Positions 9,498 through 19,437 of a stretch of 64,000 nucleotides of DNA are shown piece after piece. The DNA is from Salinirubrum litoreum. Its GTDB lineage: Archaea; Halobacteriota; Halobacteria; Halobacteriales; Haloferacaceae. The stretch spans positions 310,001-374,000 of the forward strand of contig NZ_JAJCVJ010000001.1 of assembly GCF_020567425.1 (NCBI RefSeq), given 5' to 3'. The notes beneath the pieces are model-generated. The model made no database searches. It saw nothing but the letters and a program-made list of their open reading frames with translations, and was not told the DNA's origin. A program made the position numbers and the translations under genes. Each line of letters starts with the position of its first letter. The first letter of the stretch is position 1.

Positions 9498-9905
9498 TCA
9501 GTCACCGCCCTCCGAGACGACGACCGACAGAGACCGGAGTTCCACTCCCGGCAGGGAGAGGCCACGCGACCCCCCTCGTCCACGCCGTCGTGCACGTTCG
9601 ACGGCGTCGAGGGTCGGTCTCGGGAGGTCGGGGTCGGCCGCCCGGAGTGCCCCAGCGTGGTCGAGGACGAACCGCGCACGGTTCGCCGGCGCCTCGGCGA
9701 GCCAGGAGAGCAGTGCGTCGTCCCCCGCCGAGAGGTCGTCCGGGTCGGCCGGAATCGGGATCGGATCGCCGTTCTCGGACTGCTCGCCGCGCGCCGGCCC
9801 GACCCGGATCGTCAGGTCGAGTGTTCGTGTCGGTGTGCTGTTCCCCCACCCCTCCTCGGTATCCGACGGGGCGTCGTCGGGCCGCGTCTGGTCGGGTCGC
9901 CCCAT
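9498..9905 (-). CDS. Hypothetical partner of the TULIP-like protein
   Basis: 135 residues from the ATG at 9903-9905 (MGRPDQTRPDD). An AATATA element at 9930-9935 puts the transcription start almost exactly at this ATG, so I prefer it to the ATG at 9920. Low-complexity start, then LDLTIRVGPARG, a helical middle (DDALLSWLAEAPANRARFVLDHAGALRAA) and a final strand LPGVELRSLSVVVSEGGD. Its stop lies 2 nt before the start of the 846-residue gene, so they are translationally linked. No family recognised. Confidence 0.7.
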   Translation of the reverse strand: MGRPDQTRPDDAPSDTEEGWGNSTPTRTLDLTIRVGPARGEQSENGDPIPIPADPDDLSAGDDALLSWLAEAPANRARFVLDHAGALRAADPDLPRPTLDAVERARRRGRGGSRGLSLPGVELRSLSVVVSEGGD

Positions 9906-10078
9906 GTGACCGAGTACCATACACTGGCGAATATAGCCGGCACGTTTCGTCGTCACACCGTCACAAAGCGGACGCAAGTCGGACTGCGGTCTGTCACCGC
10001 CGAGTCGTGTGTCGAGAGCGGACGAGGGGTGCGCGCCCGCCACAAGCCACTTACCGGGCCTGCCGTAACGGCCGCGTG

Positions 10079-10501
10079 ATGCCCTCCCTCCCCGCACGTC
10101 GCGGACTCCTCGGTACCGTCGTCGCCGGCGCGGTTTCGACCGCCAGCGGTTGGCTCGCGCCACTCCGGAATGCCGACAGTGCGACGGACTCGGACGCGCT
10201 CGGAGTCACGGTCCGCAACGACCACGCGCTCTCACACGAGGTCTCGGTGCGAGTCGGAAGCGGGGAGTCTGCGGTGGCGGCGAGCGCGTCGGTCGACGGG
10301 ACGACGAGTCGTGACCTCGCGTCGGTGCTGCCCGAGGTGTCGGACGCCGGAGAGTCGGGTGCAGAGCGGTACAAGGTCGCGGTCGCGGTGGACGGTCGTC
10401 GGCGTGCCTCGACGACGGTCTCGCAGGACGTGGACTCGATCAGCGTTCGGATCGACGTGATCGGCACCGTCGAGATCGAGCGCACTGCGTACGCTGGGTA
10501 A
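10079..10501 (+). CDS. Exported hypothetical protein
   Basis: 140 residues from the ATG at 10079. Starts MPSLPARRGLLGTVVAGAVS: two arginines and a hydrophobic stretch, a plausible Tat or Sec signal. The rest is a single small beta domain (LGVTVRNDHALSHEVSVRV ... TVSQDVDSISVRIDVIGTVE), the pattern of an extracellular Ig-like or cupredoxin-like fold but without copper ligands. It begins a run of three exported proteins. No family recognised. Confidence 0.7.
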   Translation: MPSLPARRGLLGTVVAGAVSTASGWLAPLRNADSATDSDALGVTVRNDHALSHEVSVRVGSGESAVAASASVDGTTSRDLASVLPEVSDAGESGAERYKVAVAVDGRRRASTTVSQDVDSISVRIDVIGTVEIERTAYAG

Positions 10502-10569
10502 GTCCGACTGGGCGAGATTTGGGTGGGACTGCGAACAACGGTTATCCGCAGGGCTGTCGTCGGATTGGC

Positions 10570-11067
10570 ATGGTCGAACGACGAACGCTGCTGGTCGGTG
10601 GCGGCGCGGTAGCGGTCGCACTCCTGATCGCCATCGCGGTGATCGGTCCCTCGGACTTCTTCCTCCCGGAGCAGTCCACGCTGGTGCAGGAGGGCGCGGC
10701 GACAGCAGGCGACGAGGTGCTGGCGCGCGGGACGTTCGTCGGCGCGGCGGGCCACGACGTGAGCGGGACGGTCCTGCTGCTGCGCGACGACGCGGGGCTC
10801 TACCTGCGGTTCGAGGACTACAGCCAGCAACAGGGACCGGACGTGTTCGTCTACGTGACGCCCTCGGCGACGCCGGACACGAGATCGGAGATCGACGCCG
10901 GGACGCGCGTCTTGATCGACGGCGGTGCGGACGGCGGCGAGAGTACGAAGGAAGGGACGTTCAGTCAGCGACTGCCCGAGGGCGTGACAGCCGAGGAGAT
11001 CGGCGGCGTCGGCATCTGGTGTGATCGGTTCGCCACGCCGTTCGGCTACGCCACGATGGAAGCGTGA
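10570..11067 (+). CDS. DM13-domain membrane-anchored protein
   Basis: 165 residues from the ATG at 10570 (MVERRTLLVGGGAVAVALL). One N-terminal membrane anchor (residues about 7-26), then a DM13-like domain: ARGTFVGAAGHDVSGTVLLLRDD, LRFEDYSQQQGPDVFVYVTP, and VGIWCDRFATPFGYATM with the conserved Cys. DM13 domains are proposed redox or electron-transfer modules on the cell surface. The spacing to its neighbours is short; the three exported genes here may be co-expressed. Confidence 0.85.
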   Translation: MVERRTLLVGGGAVAVALLIAIAVIGPSDFFLPEQSTLVQEGAATAGDEVLARGTFVGAAGHDVSGTVLLLRDDAGLYLRFEDYSQQQGPDVFVYVTPSATPDTRSEIDAGTRVLIDGGADGGESTKEGTFSQRLPEGVTAEEIGGVGIWCDRFATPFGYATMEA

Positions 11068-11152
11068 CCGTCGGATAGGTGACCGCCGGATCCCCGCGGT
11101 TCCGAGGCGTAGTCCCAGAAGACACTTCCCGATCCCCGCCGTCGCCCGGCCC

Positions 11153-11557
11153 GTGCCCCGAACGCAGCGCAGACGAGCCCTCCTCGCCTCGCTCGCGACC
11201 GCCGGCACCGCGTCGCTCGCCGGGTGTGGCGAGGCGGGATTCCCCGGCCCGCCCGATGCGATTCCCGTCTCGGTCAGCAACGAAGACATCACCGAACACA
11301 CCGTCACGGTGACAGTCACCGACGAGAGTGGTGAGGCGGTCGTCTCGGCAGACGCGACTCTCGGGGCCGAGGTCGACTCACAGCTGACGGACTTCGAGAA
11401 TCCGGAGGAGAACCTGGACTATACGGTCTCGGTTCGACTGGCGTCGGATGTGTCGAAAGAGAAGGTCGTACCGGTCGGCGGTGCCAGCGGGACGCGGAGC
11501 ATCGACGCCACGATCGAGCCGGGTCCTGAGGTTCGGGTCTCGTTTCTCAGGACATGA
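11153..11557 (+). CDS. Tat-type lipoprotein, unknown function
   Basis: 134 residues if the GTG at 11153 is used; it gives MPRTQRRRALLASLATAGTA followed by SLAGC, an Arg-rich Tat-like signal ending in a lipobox. The mature part is a short beta domain (IPVSVSNEDITEHTVTVTVTDESGEAVVSADATLG), like carboxypeptidase-regulatory or SipW-type extracellular domains. Longer in-frame starts would hide the signal, so I prefer this one. It converges on thrS with 12 bp between stops. Confidence 0.7.
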   Translation: MPRTQRRRALLASLATAGTASLAGCGEAGFPGPPDAIPVSVSNEDITEHTVTVTVTDESGEAVVSADATLGAEVDSQLTDFENPEENLDYTVSVRLASDVSKEKVVPVGGASGTRSIDATIEPGPEVRVSFLRT

Positions 11558-11569
11558 CCGCCCGACTGC

Positions 11570-13501
11570 TCAGTCGTCGAGGAAGTCCGGTTCCGTCCGC
11601 TTCTCCTCGCGCTCCGAGATCAAGTGCTCTTTGAACTCCTGAAGCTGAATCCCGTCGTCTTCCCGCTCTTTCCGGTCCCGAACCGAGATCGTCCCCGCGT
11701 CCTCCTCGTTCCCGCCGAGGATCAGCATGTAGGGAACCCGGTCGGCGTGCGCGTCCTGAATCTTCCGCCCGACCGTCCACGACCGGTCCTCGACCTCGAC
11801 GCGGAAGCCGGCGTCCTGCAGTTCGTTCTTCACGCGGTGTGAGTACCCGAGGTTGTCGTCCGACACCGGCAGGATGCGGACCTGCTCGGGGGCGAGCCAC
11901 AGCGGGAACTTCCCGTTGAAGTGCTCGACGAGCACCATGAAGAAGCGCTCGTAGGAGCCGTACAGCGCGCGGTGGATCATCACTGGCTGGTGGTCCTCGT
12001 TGTCCTCGCCCGTGTACGAGAGGTCGAACCGCTCGGGCATGTTGAAGTCCAACTGAACCGTCGGGCCGTCCCACTCTCGTCCGAGCGCGTCCTCGAACGC
12101 GAAGTCGATCTTCGGCCCGTAGAACGCACCGTCGCCCGGTTCCAGATCGTAGTCGATGCCCTGATTCTCGAGGACCGACCGGAGCTGTGACTCCGCCTGC
12201 TCCCATATCTCGTCGCCGCCGACCGACTTCTCCGGGCGCGTGGCGAGTGCGACGTGTGCCTCCAGTCCGAAGGTGTCCAACACCTCGTAGATGGCGTCCA
12301 TCACCTGATTGACCTCCTGTTCGATCTGCTCCGGCTTGCAGAACAGGTGGCCGTCGTCGATGGTGAACGACCAGACGCGCGAGAGACCCGAGAGTTCACC
12401 GCGCTGTTCCCGGCGGTACACCTTCCCGTCCTCGAAGTAGCGCACCGGCAGGTCGCGGTACGACCACGAGTGCTGGTCGAAGATGGTCGCGTGGCCCGGG
12501 CAGTTCATGGGCTTCAGGCCGTACTCCTCGTCGTTCACGTCCATCAGGAACATGTCGTCGGCGTAGTTCTCGTAGTGGCCCGACTGCTTCCACAGTTCCG
12601 TCCGGAACAGGTGCGGCGTCTCGACCGGTTCGTAGCCCGCGTCGACGTTTAGCGATCGGGCGTAGTCCGCCAGTTCGTCGAGGATCTTCTTCCCGTTCGG
12701 GTGGTACAGCGGGAGCCCCGGCCCCGTCACCTCGGGGATGGAGAACAGGTCCATCTCGCGGCCGATCTTCCGGTGGTCGCGCTCCTTCGCCTCCTCGCGC
12801 ATCTCCATGAACTCCGCGAGTTCGTCCTCACTCGGGAAGGCCGTCCCGTAGACACGCGTCAGCATCTCGTTGTCCTCGTCGCCGCGCCAGTAGGCCGACG
12901 AGATGTTCAGCAGTGTGAACCCGCCGATCTCGCCCGTCGACTCGACGTGGGGACCCTTACAGAGATCCTCGAACTCGGCCTGCCGGTAGAAGGAGACCTC
13001 CTCGTCGTCGGCGGCTTCGGTGTCGAGGATCTCCCGTTTGAACCGGTTGTCCTCGTAGACCTCGAACGCCTCCTCGCGGGAGCGCGTGAACCGTTCGATG
13101 TCGTAGTCCTCGTCGATGATGTCGTGGGCTTCGGCCTCGATCTCCTCGAGGTCGTCGCTGTCCAGATCGACGCCGTAGATGTCGTAGTAGAAGCCCTCGT
13201 CCGTCCATGGGCCGATGGTCAGCTCCGCGTCCGGGTACAGGCGGAGCAGCGCCTGCGCGAAGACGTGGGCCGCCGAGTGGCGCAGGGTGTCGAGATACTC
13301 GTCGCTGTCCTCCGTCACGATCTCCAGTCGCGCGCCGTCCGGCACCACCGTCGCCTTGTCCACGAGGTCGCCGTCTATCACGCCGGCGACTGTGTCGCGC
13401 CCGAGACCCGGCCCGATCTCGAACGCTACGTCCGCCACCGTGGACCCCTCCGGGACGGTCAGTTCCGTGCCGTCCGGGAGGATCACTGCGATCTCACTCA
13501 T
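11570..13501 (-). CDS. thrS: Threonyl-tRNA synthetase, bacterial-type with editing domain
   Basis: 643 residues. It charges tRNA-Thr. Domains: N-terminal TGS (1-60, [20 protein letters not shown]), second-additional editing domain with HSAAH near 75 and CKGPH near 180, class II core ([14 protein letters not shown]-containing motif 2, [35 protein letters not shown]) and anticodon-binding domain ([19 protein letters not shown]). This is the bacterial architecture, known in haloarchaea, not the DTD-like archaeal form. A GGCTTATCCC TATA element (13524-13533) lies about 27 bp from the ATG, supporting the start. Confidence 0.97.
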   Translation of the reverse strand: MSEIAVILPDGTELTVPEGSTVADVAFEIGPGLGRDTVAGVIDGDLVDKATVVPDGARLEIVTEDSDEYLDTLRHSAAHVFAQALLRLYPDAELTIGPWTDEGFYYDIYGVDLDSDDLEEIEAEAHDIIDEDYDIERFTRSREEAFEVYEDNRFKREILDTEAADDEEVSFYRQAEFEDLCKGPHVESTGEIGGFTLLNISSAYWRGDEDNEMLTRVYGTAFPSEDELAEFMEMREEAKERDHRKIGREMDLFSIPEVTGPGLPLYHPNGKKILDELADYARSLNVDAGYEPVETPHLFRTELWKQSGHYENYADDMFLMDVNDEEYGLKPMNCPGHATIFDQHSWSYRDLPVRYFEDGKVYRREQRGELSGLSRVWSFTIDDGHLFCKPEQIEQEVNQVMDAIYEVLDTFGLEAHVALATRPEKSVGGDEIWEQAESQLRSVLENQGIDYDLEPGDGAFYGPKIDFAFEDALGREWDGPTVQLDFNMPERFDLSYTGEDNEDHQPVMIHRALYGSYERFFMVLVEHFNGKFPLWLAPEQVRILPVSDDNLGYSHRVKNELQDAGFRVEVEDRSWTVGRKIQDAHADRVPYMLILGGNEEDAGTISVRDRKEREDDGIQLQEFKEHLISEREEKRTEPDFLDD

Positions 13502-13641
13502 ATCACGACGAAGCCGGTGCCGTGGGATAAGCCTTTACGGTCGCGTCCGGCCCGCTGTGTGGCACTCTCTCGCATGGGTCGGTCCCCCGAAGCGGTGTGT
13601 GGACCATACGTTTCAAACCCTCAGGCAGAGAACCGGGGGAT

Positions 13642-15132
13642 ATGCGATTCGACCGCCAAAGCGGTGTCTTCATGCACGTCACGTCGCTGCCCGGCCCGCA
13701 CGGGATCGGCGATCTCGGCGACGGCGCACGGGAGTTCGTCGACTTCCTCGACCGCGCCGACCAGTCGCTCTGGCAGGTCTGCCCCCTCGGGCCGACCTCC
13801 AGCGCCCACGGCGACTCGCCGTACCAGTCCTACTCGGCCTTTGCCGGCAACCCACTGCTGGTGAGTCTCGACCGCCTCCACGAACAGGGGTGGCTGACGG
13901 ACGAGGACCTCGCGGACACACCCGACCTCGACCGCCACAGCGTCGAGTACGACCGCGTCCGGACGTTCAAACAGGACCGCCTGCGTGACGCCGCCCGGCG
14001 GTTCGACGAGACCGCAAGCGACTCCGAACTGGCCGAGTTCGAGGCGTTCTGCGACGAACAGGCGTCGTGGCTCGACGGTTACGCGCTGTTCATGTCCCTG
14101 AAGTCGCACTTCGGCGGCGACCTCTGGACGAACTGGCCCGAGGCCGTGAAGACCCGCGACCCGGACACGCTGGCCGAGTACCGGGAGGAGTTGGCCGACG
14201 AGATTCACTACCACGAGTTCTGCCAGTTCGTCTTCTCTCGTCAGTGGCAGGACGTGAAGCAGTACGCGAACGACCACGGGGTGAAAGTGGTCGGCGACCT
14301 GCCCATCTACGTCGCGCTGGACAGCGCCGACGTGTGGTCCGCGCCCGAGGCGTTCCAGTTGGACGAGCACAACGAACCGACCGCGGTCGCCGGGGTCCCG
14401 CCGAACGACAACGACTCGGGGCAGCGCTGGGGGAACCCGCTGTACGACTGGGAGCACCTCGCGGAGACGGGCTACGACTGGTGGATGGACCGCCTGTCGC
14501 GGCTGTTCGAGCAGGTGGACGTGACCCGTATCGACCACTTCCGCGGGTTCGACCGCTACTGGGCCATCCCGGCCGACTCCCAGTCGCCGGGAGACGGCGA
14601 GTGGCGCGAGGGGCCGCAGGACGACTTCTTCGAGACGGTCGAGGCCGAGTTCGGCGACCTGCCGTTCGTCGCGGAGGATCTCGGCTTCGTCGACGAGGGT
14701 CTGGTCCGACTGCGTGACGGCTTCGACTTCCCCGGGATGAAGGTCCCCCACTACGCCGACTGGTGTGCCGAGTACAACGACCACCAGCCACAGCACTTCC
14801 CGGAGAACGCGGTGGCGTACACCTCGACACACGACACGAACACTATCGTCGGCTACTACGAGCACCTCGACGACCGACAGAAGGACTGTCTCCACTACAA
14901 CCTCGGCGTCGACGGCTCCCGGATCAACTGGTCGATGATCGAGGCGGTCTGGAAGTCGAACGCGGTCATCGCGTTGACGACGATGCAAGACGTGCTGGGT
15001 CTGGACAGCCACGCCCGCTTCAACACGCCCGGCACCGCCGAAGGCAACTGGCGCTGGCGCGTGACGAGCGAGGGACTGCACGACGACGCCGCAGACGAAC
15101 TGTCGTACCTGACGGAACTGCACCTGCGGTAG
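13642..15132 (+). CDS. malQ: 4-alpha-glucanotransferase (amylomaltase)
   Basis: 496 residues from the ATG at 13642 (MRFDRQSGVFMHVTSLPG). GH77 enzyme that moves glucan segments between maltodextrins or glycogen. Seen: VTSLPGPHGIGDLG, WQVCPLGPTS, DSPYQSYSAFAGNP, KVVGDLPIYVALDSADVW, the nucleophile-bearing VTRIDHFRGFDRYW, the acid/base region FVAEDLGFVDEG, and TSTHDTNTIVGYY. A TATA-like stretch near 13611 fits the ATG. It converges on the malic enzyme gene. Confidence 0.96.
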   Translation: MRFDRQSGVFMHVTSLPGPHGIGDLGDGAREFVDFLDRADQSLWQVCPLGPTSSAHGDSPYQSYSAFAGNPLLVSLDRLHEQGWLTDEDLADTPDLDRHSVEYDRVRTFKQDRLRDAARRFDETASDSELAEFEAFCDEQASWLDGYALFMSLKSHFGGDLWTNWPEAVKTRDPDTLAEYREELADEIHYHEFCQFVFSRQWQDVKQYANDHGVKVVGDLPIYVALDSADVWSAPEAFQLDEHNEPTAVAGVPPNDNDSGQRWGNPLYDWEHLAETGYDWWMDRLSRLFEQVDVTRIDHFRGFDRYWAIPADSQSPGDGEWREGPQDDFFETVEAEFGDLPFVAEDLGFVDEGLVRLRDGFDFPGMKVPHYADWCAEYNDHQPQHFPENAVAYTSTHDTNTIVGYYEHLDDRQKDCLHYNLGVDGSRINWSMIEAVWKSNAVIALTTMQDVLGLDSHARFNTPGTAEGNWRWRVTSEGLHDDAADELSYLTELHLR

Positions 15133-15151
15133 GTCGTCCCCACCACCATCG

Positions 15152-15200
15152 GGGATCAGTCTCCCGTGTCCCCACCGCGATCCGGGATCAGTCTCCCGTG
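15152..15200. repeat. Two direct copies of a 17-bp sequence between convergent stops
   Basis: GGGATCAGTCTCCCGTG occurs at 15152-15168 and again, unchanged, at 15184-15200, 32 bp apart. It lies between the malQ stop and the malic enzyme stop. Each copy could form a short hairpin (GGGA...TCCC). Confidence 0.85.
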
Positions 15201-15207
15201 GTCCGGG

Positions 15208-17463
15208 TCACTCGCTCTGTGCGTCGACGACCGCGACGCCGGCGAGGTTCACGATGTCCTTCACCTCGTCGCCGCGCTGGAGGACGTGGACCGGCTTGTC
15301 CATCCCGACCAGCATCGGGCCGATGGCCTCTGCACCGCCGAGACGCTGGAGCAACTTGTAGCCGATGTTGCCCGCTTCGAGGTTCGGGAACACCAGCACG
15401 TTCGCCGTCTCGTCTAAGTCGGCGAAGTCGTAGGTCCCCGTCAGGATGTCCTCGACGACCGCCGTGTCGGCCTGCATCTCCCCGTCGACCGGGAAGTCGA
15501 CGGTCGAGTCGTCGTGGAGCAGGTTCACCGCCTCGCGTGGCTTCCGGGTCCCCTCGTTGTCCACCGATCCGAAGTTCGAGTACGACAGCATCGCGGCCCG
15601 TGGTTCGACGTTGAACCGGCGAGCGAGGTCGGCGGTGTGTTTCGTGATCTCCGCGAGCGTCTCCGCGTCCGGATCGAGGTTGACGGTCGCGTCCGCACAG
15701 AAGACGATCCGGTTCTTGAACGTCAGCAGGTAGACCCCGGCCGCGTAGTTCGCGTCGTCGGCCGTGCCGATGACCTGCAGTGGTGGCCGGAGCGCGGAGG
15801 GGTAGTGGTGGGTGAGACCGGTCAGCATCGCGTCGGCGTCCCCCTGTTCGACCATCACGCTGGCGAAGTAGTTGCTGTCCCGGCGGACGAGTTCGCCGGC
15901 CTCCGACCGGGTGATCCCCTTCCGCTGCCGGAGTTCGTACAGTCGGTCGGCGTACGCCTCCGTGTCGTCGCTCCGGGGGTCCGCCACGCTCGGGTCGAAC
16001 TCCAGGCCGAGTCGCCGGGCTGTCTGTTCGATCTCCTCGCGGTCGCCGATGAGAACCGGCTCCGCGATGCCCTGTTCTTGAATCTGGTAGGCCGCGCGGA
16101 TCATCTTCTCGTCGGTCCCCTCCGCGAGCGCCAGCCGTTTCGGGTCCGACTTCGCCTTGTTCAACACGACCCGCATCATCTCGCGGGACTTGCCGAGACG
16201 GGCCTCCAGTCGCTCGACGTAGGCGTCGACGTCGATCTCCTCTCTGGCCGCGCCGGAGTCCATCGCCGCCTGCGCGACGGCCGGGGCGACCTCGAACAGC
16301 ACGCGCGGGTCGACCGGTTTCGGGATGAGGTACTCCGGCCCGAACTGGAGTGGCTGGTCGCCGTAGGCCTTCACGACCGCGTCCGGCACGTCCTGTCGCG
16401 CGAGTTCTGCGAGCGCCTCGGCGGCCGCACGCTTCATGTCCTCGTCGATGTCGGTCGCGCGCACGTCGAGTGCCCCCCGGAAGATGAAGGGGAACCCGAG
16501 GACGTTGTTCACCTGGTTCGGGTAGTCGGAGCGGCCGGTCGCCATGATGACGGTGTCGTCGCGGGCGGCCTTCGCCTCCTCGTAGCCGATCTCCGGGTCG
16601 GGATTCGCCATCGCGAAGATGATCGGATCGTCGGCCATCGACTGGACCATCTCCTCGCCGACGATGCCGCCGACCGAGAGACCGACGAACACGTCCGCCC
16701 CGTCCATCGCGTCTGCCAGATCGCCCTCCGGTCGGTCGCGGGCGAACTCGCGTTTGTACTCGTTGACGTCGCCCGACTCGGCGCGGGCCTGCGTGATGAT
16801 CCCCGAGGAGTCACACATCGTGATGTTCTCCGGTGTCGCACCCAGCGAGACGTAGAACCGCGCGGTGGCGATGGCCGACGCGCCGGCCCCGGAGAAGACG
16901 ATGTCGAGGTCGCCGAGTTGCTTGTCGATCACCTCGGCGGCGTTGATGAGCGCCGCCCCGGAGATGATCGCGGTGCCGTGCTGGTCGTCGTGGAACACGG
17001 GGATGGACATCTCCTCGCGCAGGCGGTTCTCGATCTCGAAACACTCGGGAGCCTTGATGTCCTCCAGGTTGATCCCGCCGAAGGTCGGTTCCATCGCGGA
17101 GACGGCGTCGACGAACGCGTCGGGGTCGGCCTCGTCGAGTTCCACGTCGAACACGTCGATGTCCGCGAACCGCTTGAACAGGACGCCCTTCCCCTCCATG
17201 ACGGGTTTGGAGGCCTGCGCGCCGATGTTCCCGAGTCCGAGCACCGCAGAGCCGTTCGAGACGACACCGACGAGGTTCCCTTTCGCCGTGTACTCGTAGG
17301 CGCGGTTCTCGTCGTCGGCGATGTCCAGACACGGCGCGGCCACGCCGGGTGAGTAGGCCAGCGAGAGGTCACGCTGGGTGTTGGTCGGCTTGGTCGTCGA
17401 GATGGCGACCTTCCCCGGTGGGTCGCTCCGGTGATAGTCGCGGGCGTCGTCGTCTAATCCCAT
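15208..17463 (-). CDS. maeB: NADP-type malic enzyme with phosphotransacetylase-like domain
   Basis: 751 residues. It decarboxylates malate to pyruvate with reduction of NAD(P). Seen: malic enzyme part (about 1-425) with [58 protein letters not shown] and the dinucleotide site [14 protein letters not shown]. The second part (about 430-751) is a phosphate acetyl/butyryltransferase-like domain ([67 protein letters not shown]), which is regulatory in MaeB enzymes. The start is the ATG at 17461-17463. Confidence 0.95.
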   Translation of the reverse strand: MGLDDDARDYHRSDPPGKVAISTTKPTNTQRDLSLAYSPGVAAPCLDIADDENRAYEYTAKGNLVGVVSNGSAVLGLGNIGAQASKPVMEGKGVLFKRFADIDVFDVELDEADPDAFVDAVSAMEPTFGGINLEDIKAPECFEIENRLREEMSIPVFHDDQHGTAIISGAALINAAEVIDKQLGDLDIVFSGAGASAIATARFYVSLGATPENITMCDSSGIITQARAESGDVNEYKREFARDRPEGDLADAMDGADVFVGLSVGGIVGEEMVQSMADDPIIFAMANPDPEIGYEEAKAARDDTVIMATGRSDYPNQVNNVLGFPFIFRGALDVRATDIDEDMKRAAAEALAELARQDVPDAVVKAYGDQPLQFGPEYLIPKPVDPRVLFEVAPAVAQAAMDSGAAREEIDVDAYVERLEARLGKSREMMRVVLNKAKSDPKRLALAEGTDEKMIRAAYQIQEQGIAEPVLIGDREEIEQTARRLGLEFDPSVADPRSDDTEAYADRLYELRQRKGITRSEAGELVRRDSNYFASVMVEQGDADAMLTGLTHHYPSALRPPLQVIGTADDANYAAGVYLLTFKNRIVFCADATVNLDPDAETLAEITKHTADLARRFNVEPRAAMLSYSNFGSVDNEGTRKPREAVNLLHDDSTVDFPVDGEMQADTAVVEDILTGTYDFADLDETANVLVFPNLEAGNIGYKLLQRLGGAEAIGPMLVGMDKPVHVLQRGDEVKDIVNLAGVAVVDAQSE

Positions 17464-17644
17464 ACCGGGACGGACTGTGGGGGTGATGAAAAAGCTATCC
17501 GTCCGTCGAACTCCGATTCGACGAACGCCGTGACTCAGGCGAGAATTGCAACTCGGACGCGGATGAATATTCCGAGCCGGATCGGCCCCTGACCGAACTC
17601 TCCTCGCAGGACGCCTGCGTCACCTCGGGTTCCCTCACCTCCTC

Positions 17645-18607
17645 TCACGTCGCGTCGGGATCGGTCTCGCCGGCAGGAGCCGTCTCGCTCTCTCGAACAG
17701 TCGTCGTCACGTAGATGCCGGTCAGGACGACCACGCCGCCGGCGAGCGTGACGAGTGTCGGCACCTCGCTCAGGAGCACGAGTGCGAGCAAGGTGCTCCC
17801 GACCGGTTCCCCCAGCAGCGAGACGCTGACCACGGACGACTCGACGTGTGCCAGCGCCCAGTTGATGACGGTGTGCCCGAAGATGCCGGGACCGACCGCC
17901 ATCCCGAGGAAGAGGAGCCACTCGCCGACGGGGTACGGGTCACCGGTCGCCGGGTAGGCGACGAACGCGACCGTCCCGTGCCGGACGAGCGTCAACCCAC
18001 CGAGCACCAGCACGCAGACGCCGTAGACGACGGTGACGTAGGGAATCAGTGCGATGCGTTGGCGGAGCGACCGACCGGCGAGGACGTAGCCCGCCGCCGT
18101 GACCGCGCCGACGACCGCCAGCGCGTTCCCGAGCAGTGGGTTCGGCGCGGTGACGGACTCGCCGCCGGCCTCCGGCAGACTCATCACGACCATCCCGAGG
18201 AGCGCGACGCCGATGCCGGCGACGACCCGGCGGTCTACGCGCTCGTCGAGCAGTGCCCACGCGCCCACCGCGACGAACGCCGGTTGCGCCTGCACGAGCG
18301 TCACGCTGGCGGCGACACTGGTCCAGTTCAGACTCTCGAACCACGACGCGAAGTGGAGTGCGAGTGCGGTCCCGGAGACGGCCGCGACGAGCAGGTCGCG
18401 TCCCCGGATACGGGCGAAGTGGTCGCGGTAGCGGAACAGTGCCCACGGTGCGAGGATGACGCCCGTGAACAGCACCCGGTAGAACGCCTTGACGAGACTC
18501 GGCGCGCCGCTCCACCGGACGAGGATGGCACTGGTAGAGACCGCGAGGACCGCGACCGCGAGCGCCGCGAGCGGGGAGACGCGCGCTTCGACGGGACTGG
18601 ACGACAC
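17645..18607 (-). CDS. EamA/DMT-family transporter
   Basis: 320 residues, about ten hydrophobic segments arranged as two five-helix EamA halves (first from ILVRWSGAPSLVKAFYR, second from LGNALAVVGAVTAAGY). DMT carriers move small metabolites across the plasma membrane; the substrate cannot be read from the sequence. GPGIFGHTVINWALAHVESSVVSVSLLGEPVGSTLLA is the typical second-half signature. The GTG at 18605-18607 is the start. No operon partner. Confidence 0.9.
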   Translation of the reverse strand: MSSSPVEARVSPLAALAVAVLAVSTSAILVRWSGAPSLVKAFYRVLFTGVILAPWALFRYRDHFARIRGRDLLVAAVSGTALALHFASWFESLNWTSVAASVTLVQAQPAFVAVGAWALLDERVDRRVVAGIGVALLGMVVMSLPEAGGESVTAPNPLLGNALAVVGAVTAAGYVLAGRSLRQRIALIPYVTVVYGVCVLVLGGLTLVRHGTVAFVAYPATGDPYPVGEWLLFLGMAVGPGIFGHTVINWALAHVESSVVSVSLLGEPVGSTLLALVLLSEVPTLVTLAGGVVVLTGIYVTTTVRESETAPAGETDPDAT

Positions 18608-18697
18608 GCTTCGCTCGTCGGTCCCGGCCGCTTTACCGGTTGTGGACGCGGCGAGCGCGACTGGATGCGGGCCGCTGCCGCCCGGAACTACGGTCGC

Positions 18698-19252
18698 TCA
18701 CTCCGCGTCGGCGGGGGTGTCGAAGTCGTGGAAGTGTTCGCCCTTCTCCTTCGAGAGGATGTTCAGCGCGGCGGCCGCGCCGTCGCCGGCCGAGATGATC
18801 GCCTGCCACTCCTCGGCGCGGACCATCGCGCCGGTCGCGTACGCGTTCTCGACGCTGGTCTCCATCGTCACGTCCACGTCCACCACGTCCTCGTCGGTGA
18901 ACGCACAGCCGAGTGCCTCCGCGAGACCGCGCTTCGCGCCGGTCGCGAGGACGAGGTAGTCGCCGGCGTGTTCGCCCGACTCGGTGGTGACGACGAACTC
19001 CGAGCCGTCGTGTTCGACGGCGGTGACCTCCTCGGCGTGGCGGTCGACGCCGAAGTCGTCTACCTGCTCGCGGGCGTCCTCGAGGAACTCGGTCCCGTCC
19101 TTCGAGTCGATACCGAGGTAGTTGAACAGGTGCGCCTTGTGGAGCCAGGTCTTGTCGGTGTCGAAGACGGTCGTCTCGAGTCCGTTCTTGGCCGTGAACA
19201 GCGCGGCGGAGAGGCCGGCCGCACCACCGCCGACGACGATGACGTGTGTCAT
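18698..19252 (-). CDS. Small FAD/NAD(P)-binding protein, thioredoxin reductase-like
   Basis: 184 residues, far shorter than a full thioredoxin reductase (about 310). The N-terminal Rossmann motif VIVVGGGAAGLSAALFTAKNG is intact, followed by ETTVFDTDKTWL, DYLVLATGAKRGLAEALGCA, and the C-terminal ENAYATGAMV...AIISAGDGAAAALNIL typical of the FAD domain. The NADPH domain and CxxC are absent, so it is a single-domain FAD-binding oxidoreductase. The partner is unknown. Confidence 0.88.
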   Translation of the reverse strand: MTHVIVVGGGAAGLSAALFTAKNGLETTVFDTDKTWLHKAHLFNYLGIDSKDGTEFLEDAREQVDDFGVDRHAEEVTAVEHDGSEFVVTTESGEHAGDYLVLATGAKRGLAEALGCAFTDEDVVDVDVTMETSVENAYATGAMVRAEEWQAIISAGDGAAAALNILSKEKGEHFHDFDTPADAE

Positions 19253-19360
19253 GTGGTCCCGTTCGTCACGGAACGGAATAAAGTTCTCCCGCGAGTGCAG
19301 ATTCGTGTCACAGTCCCCGTTCGGAGACCCGGGCCTGTCGTCGCCGACGCACGCGGTGTG

Positions 19361-19437
19361 AGTCGGTCGTCGCCGGGGCCGTCGCGTCAGTCGGTCGTCG
19401 CCGGGGCCGTCGCGTCAGTCGGTCGTCGCCGGGGCCG
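19361..19437. repeat. 28-bp tandem repeat covering the queC stop codon
   Basis: Three head-to-tail copies of a 28-bp unit starting AGTCGGTCGTCGCCGGGGCC: 19361-19388, 19389-19416, and a partial 19417-19437. The third copy holds the last codons of queC, whose stop is 19415-19417. The last stretch of the gene with its stop has thus been copied twice into the downstream flank. Confidence 0.92.
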
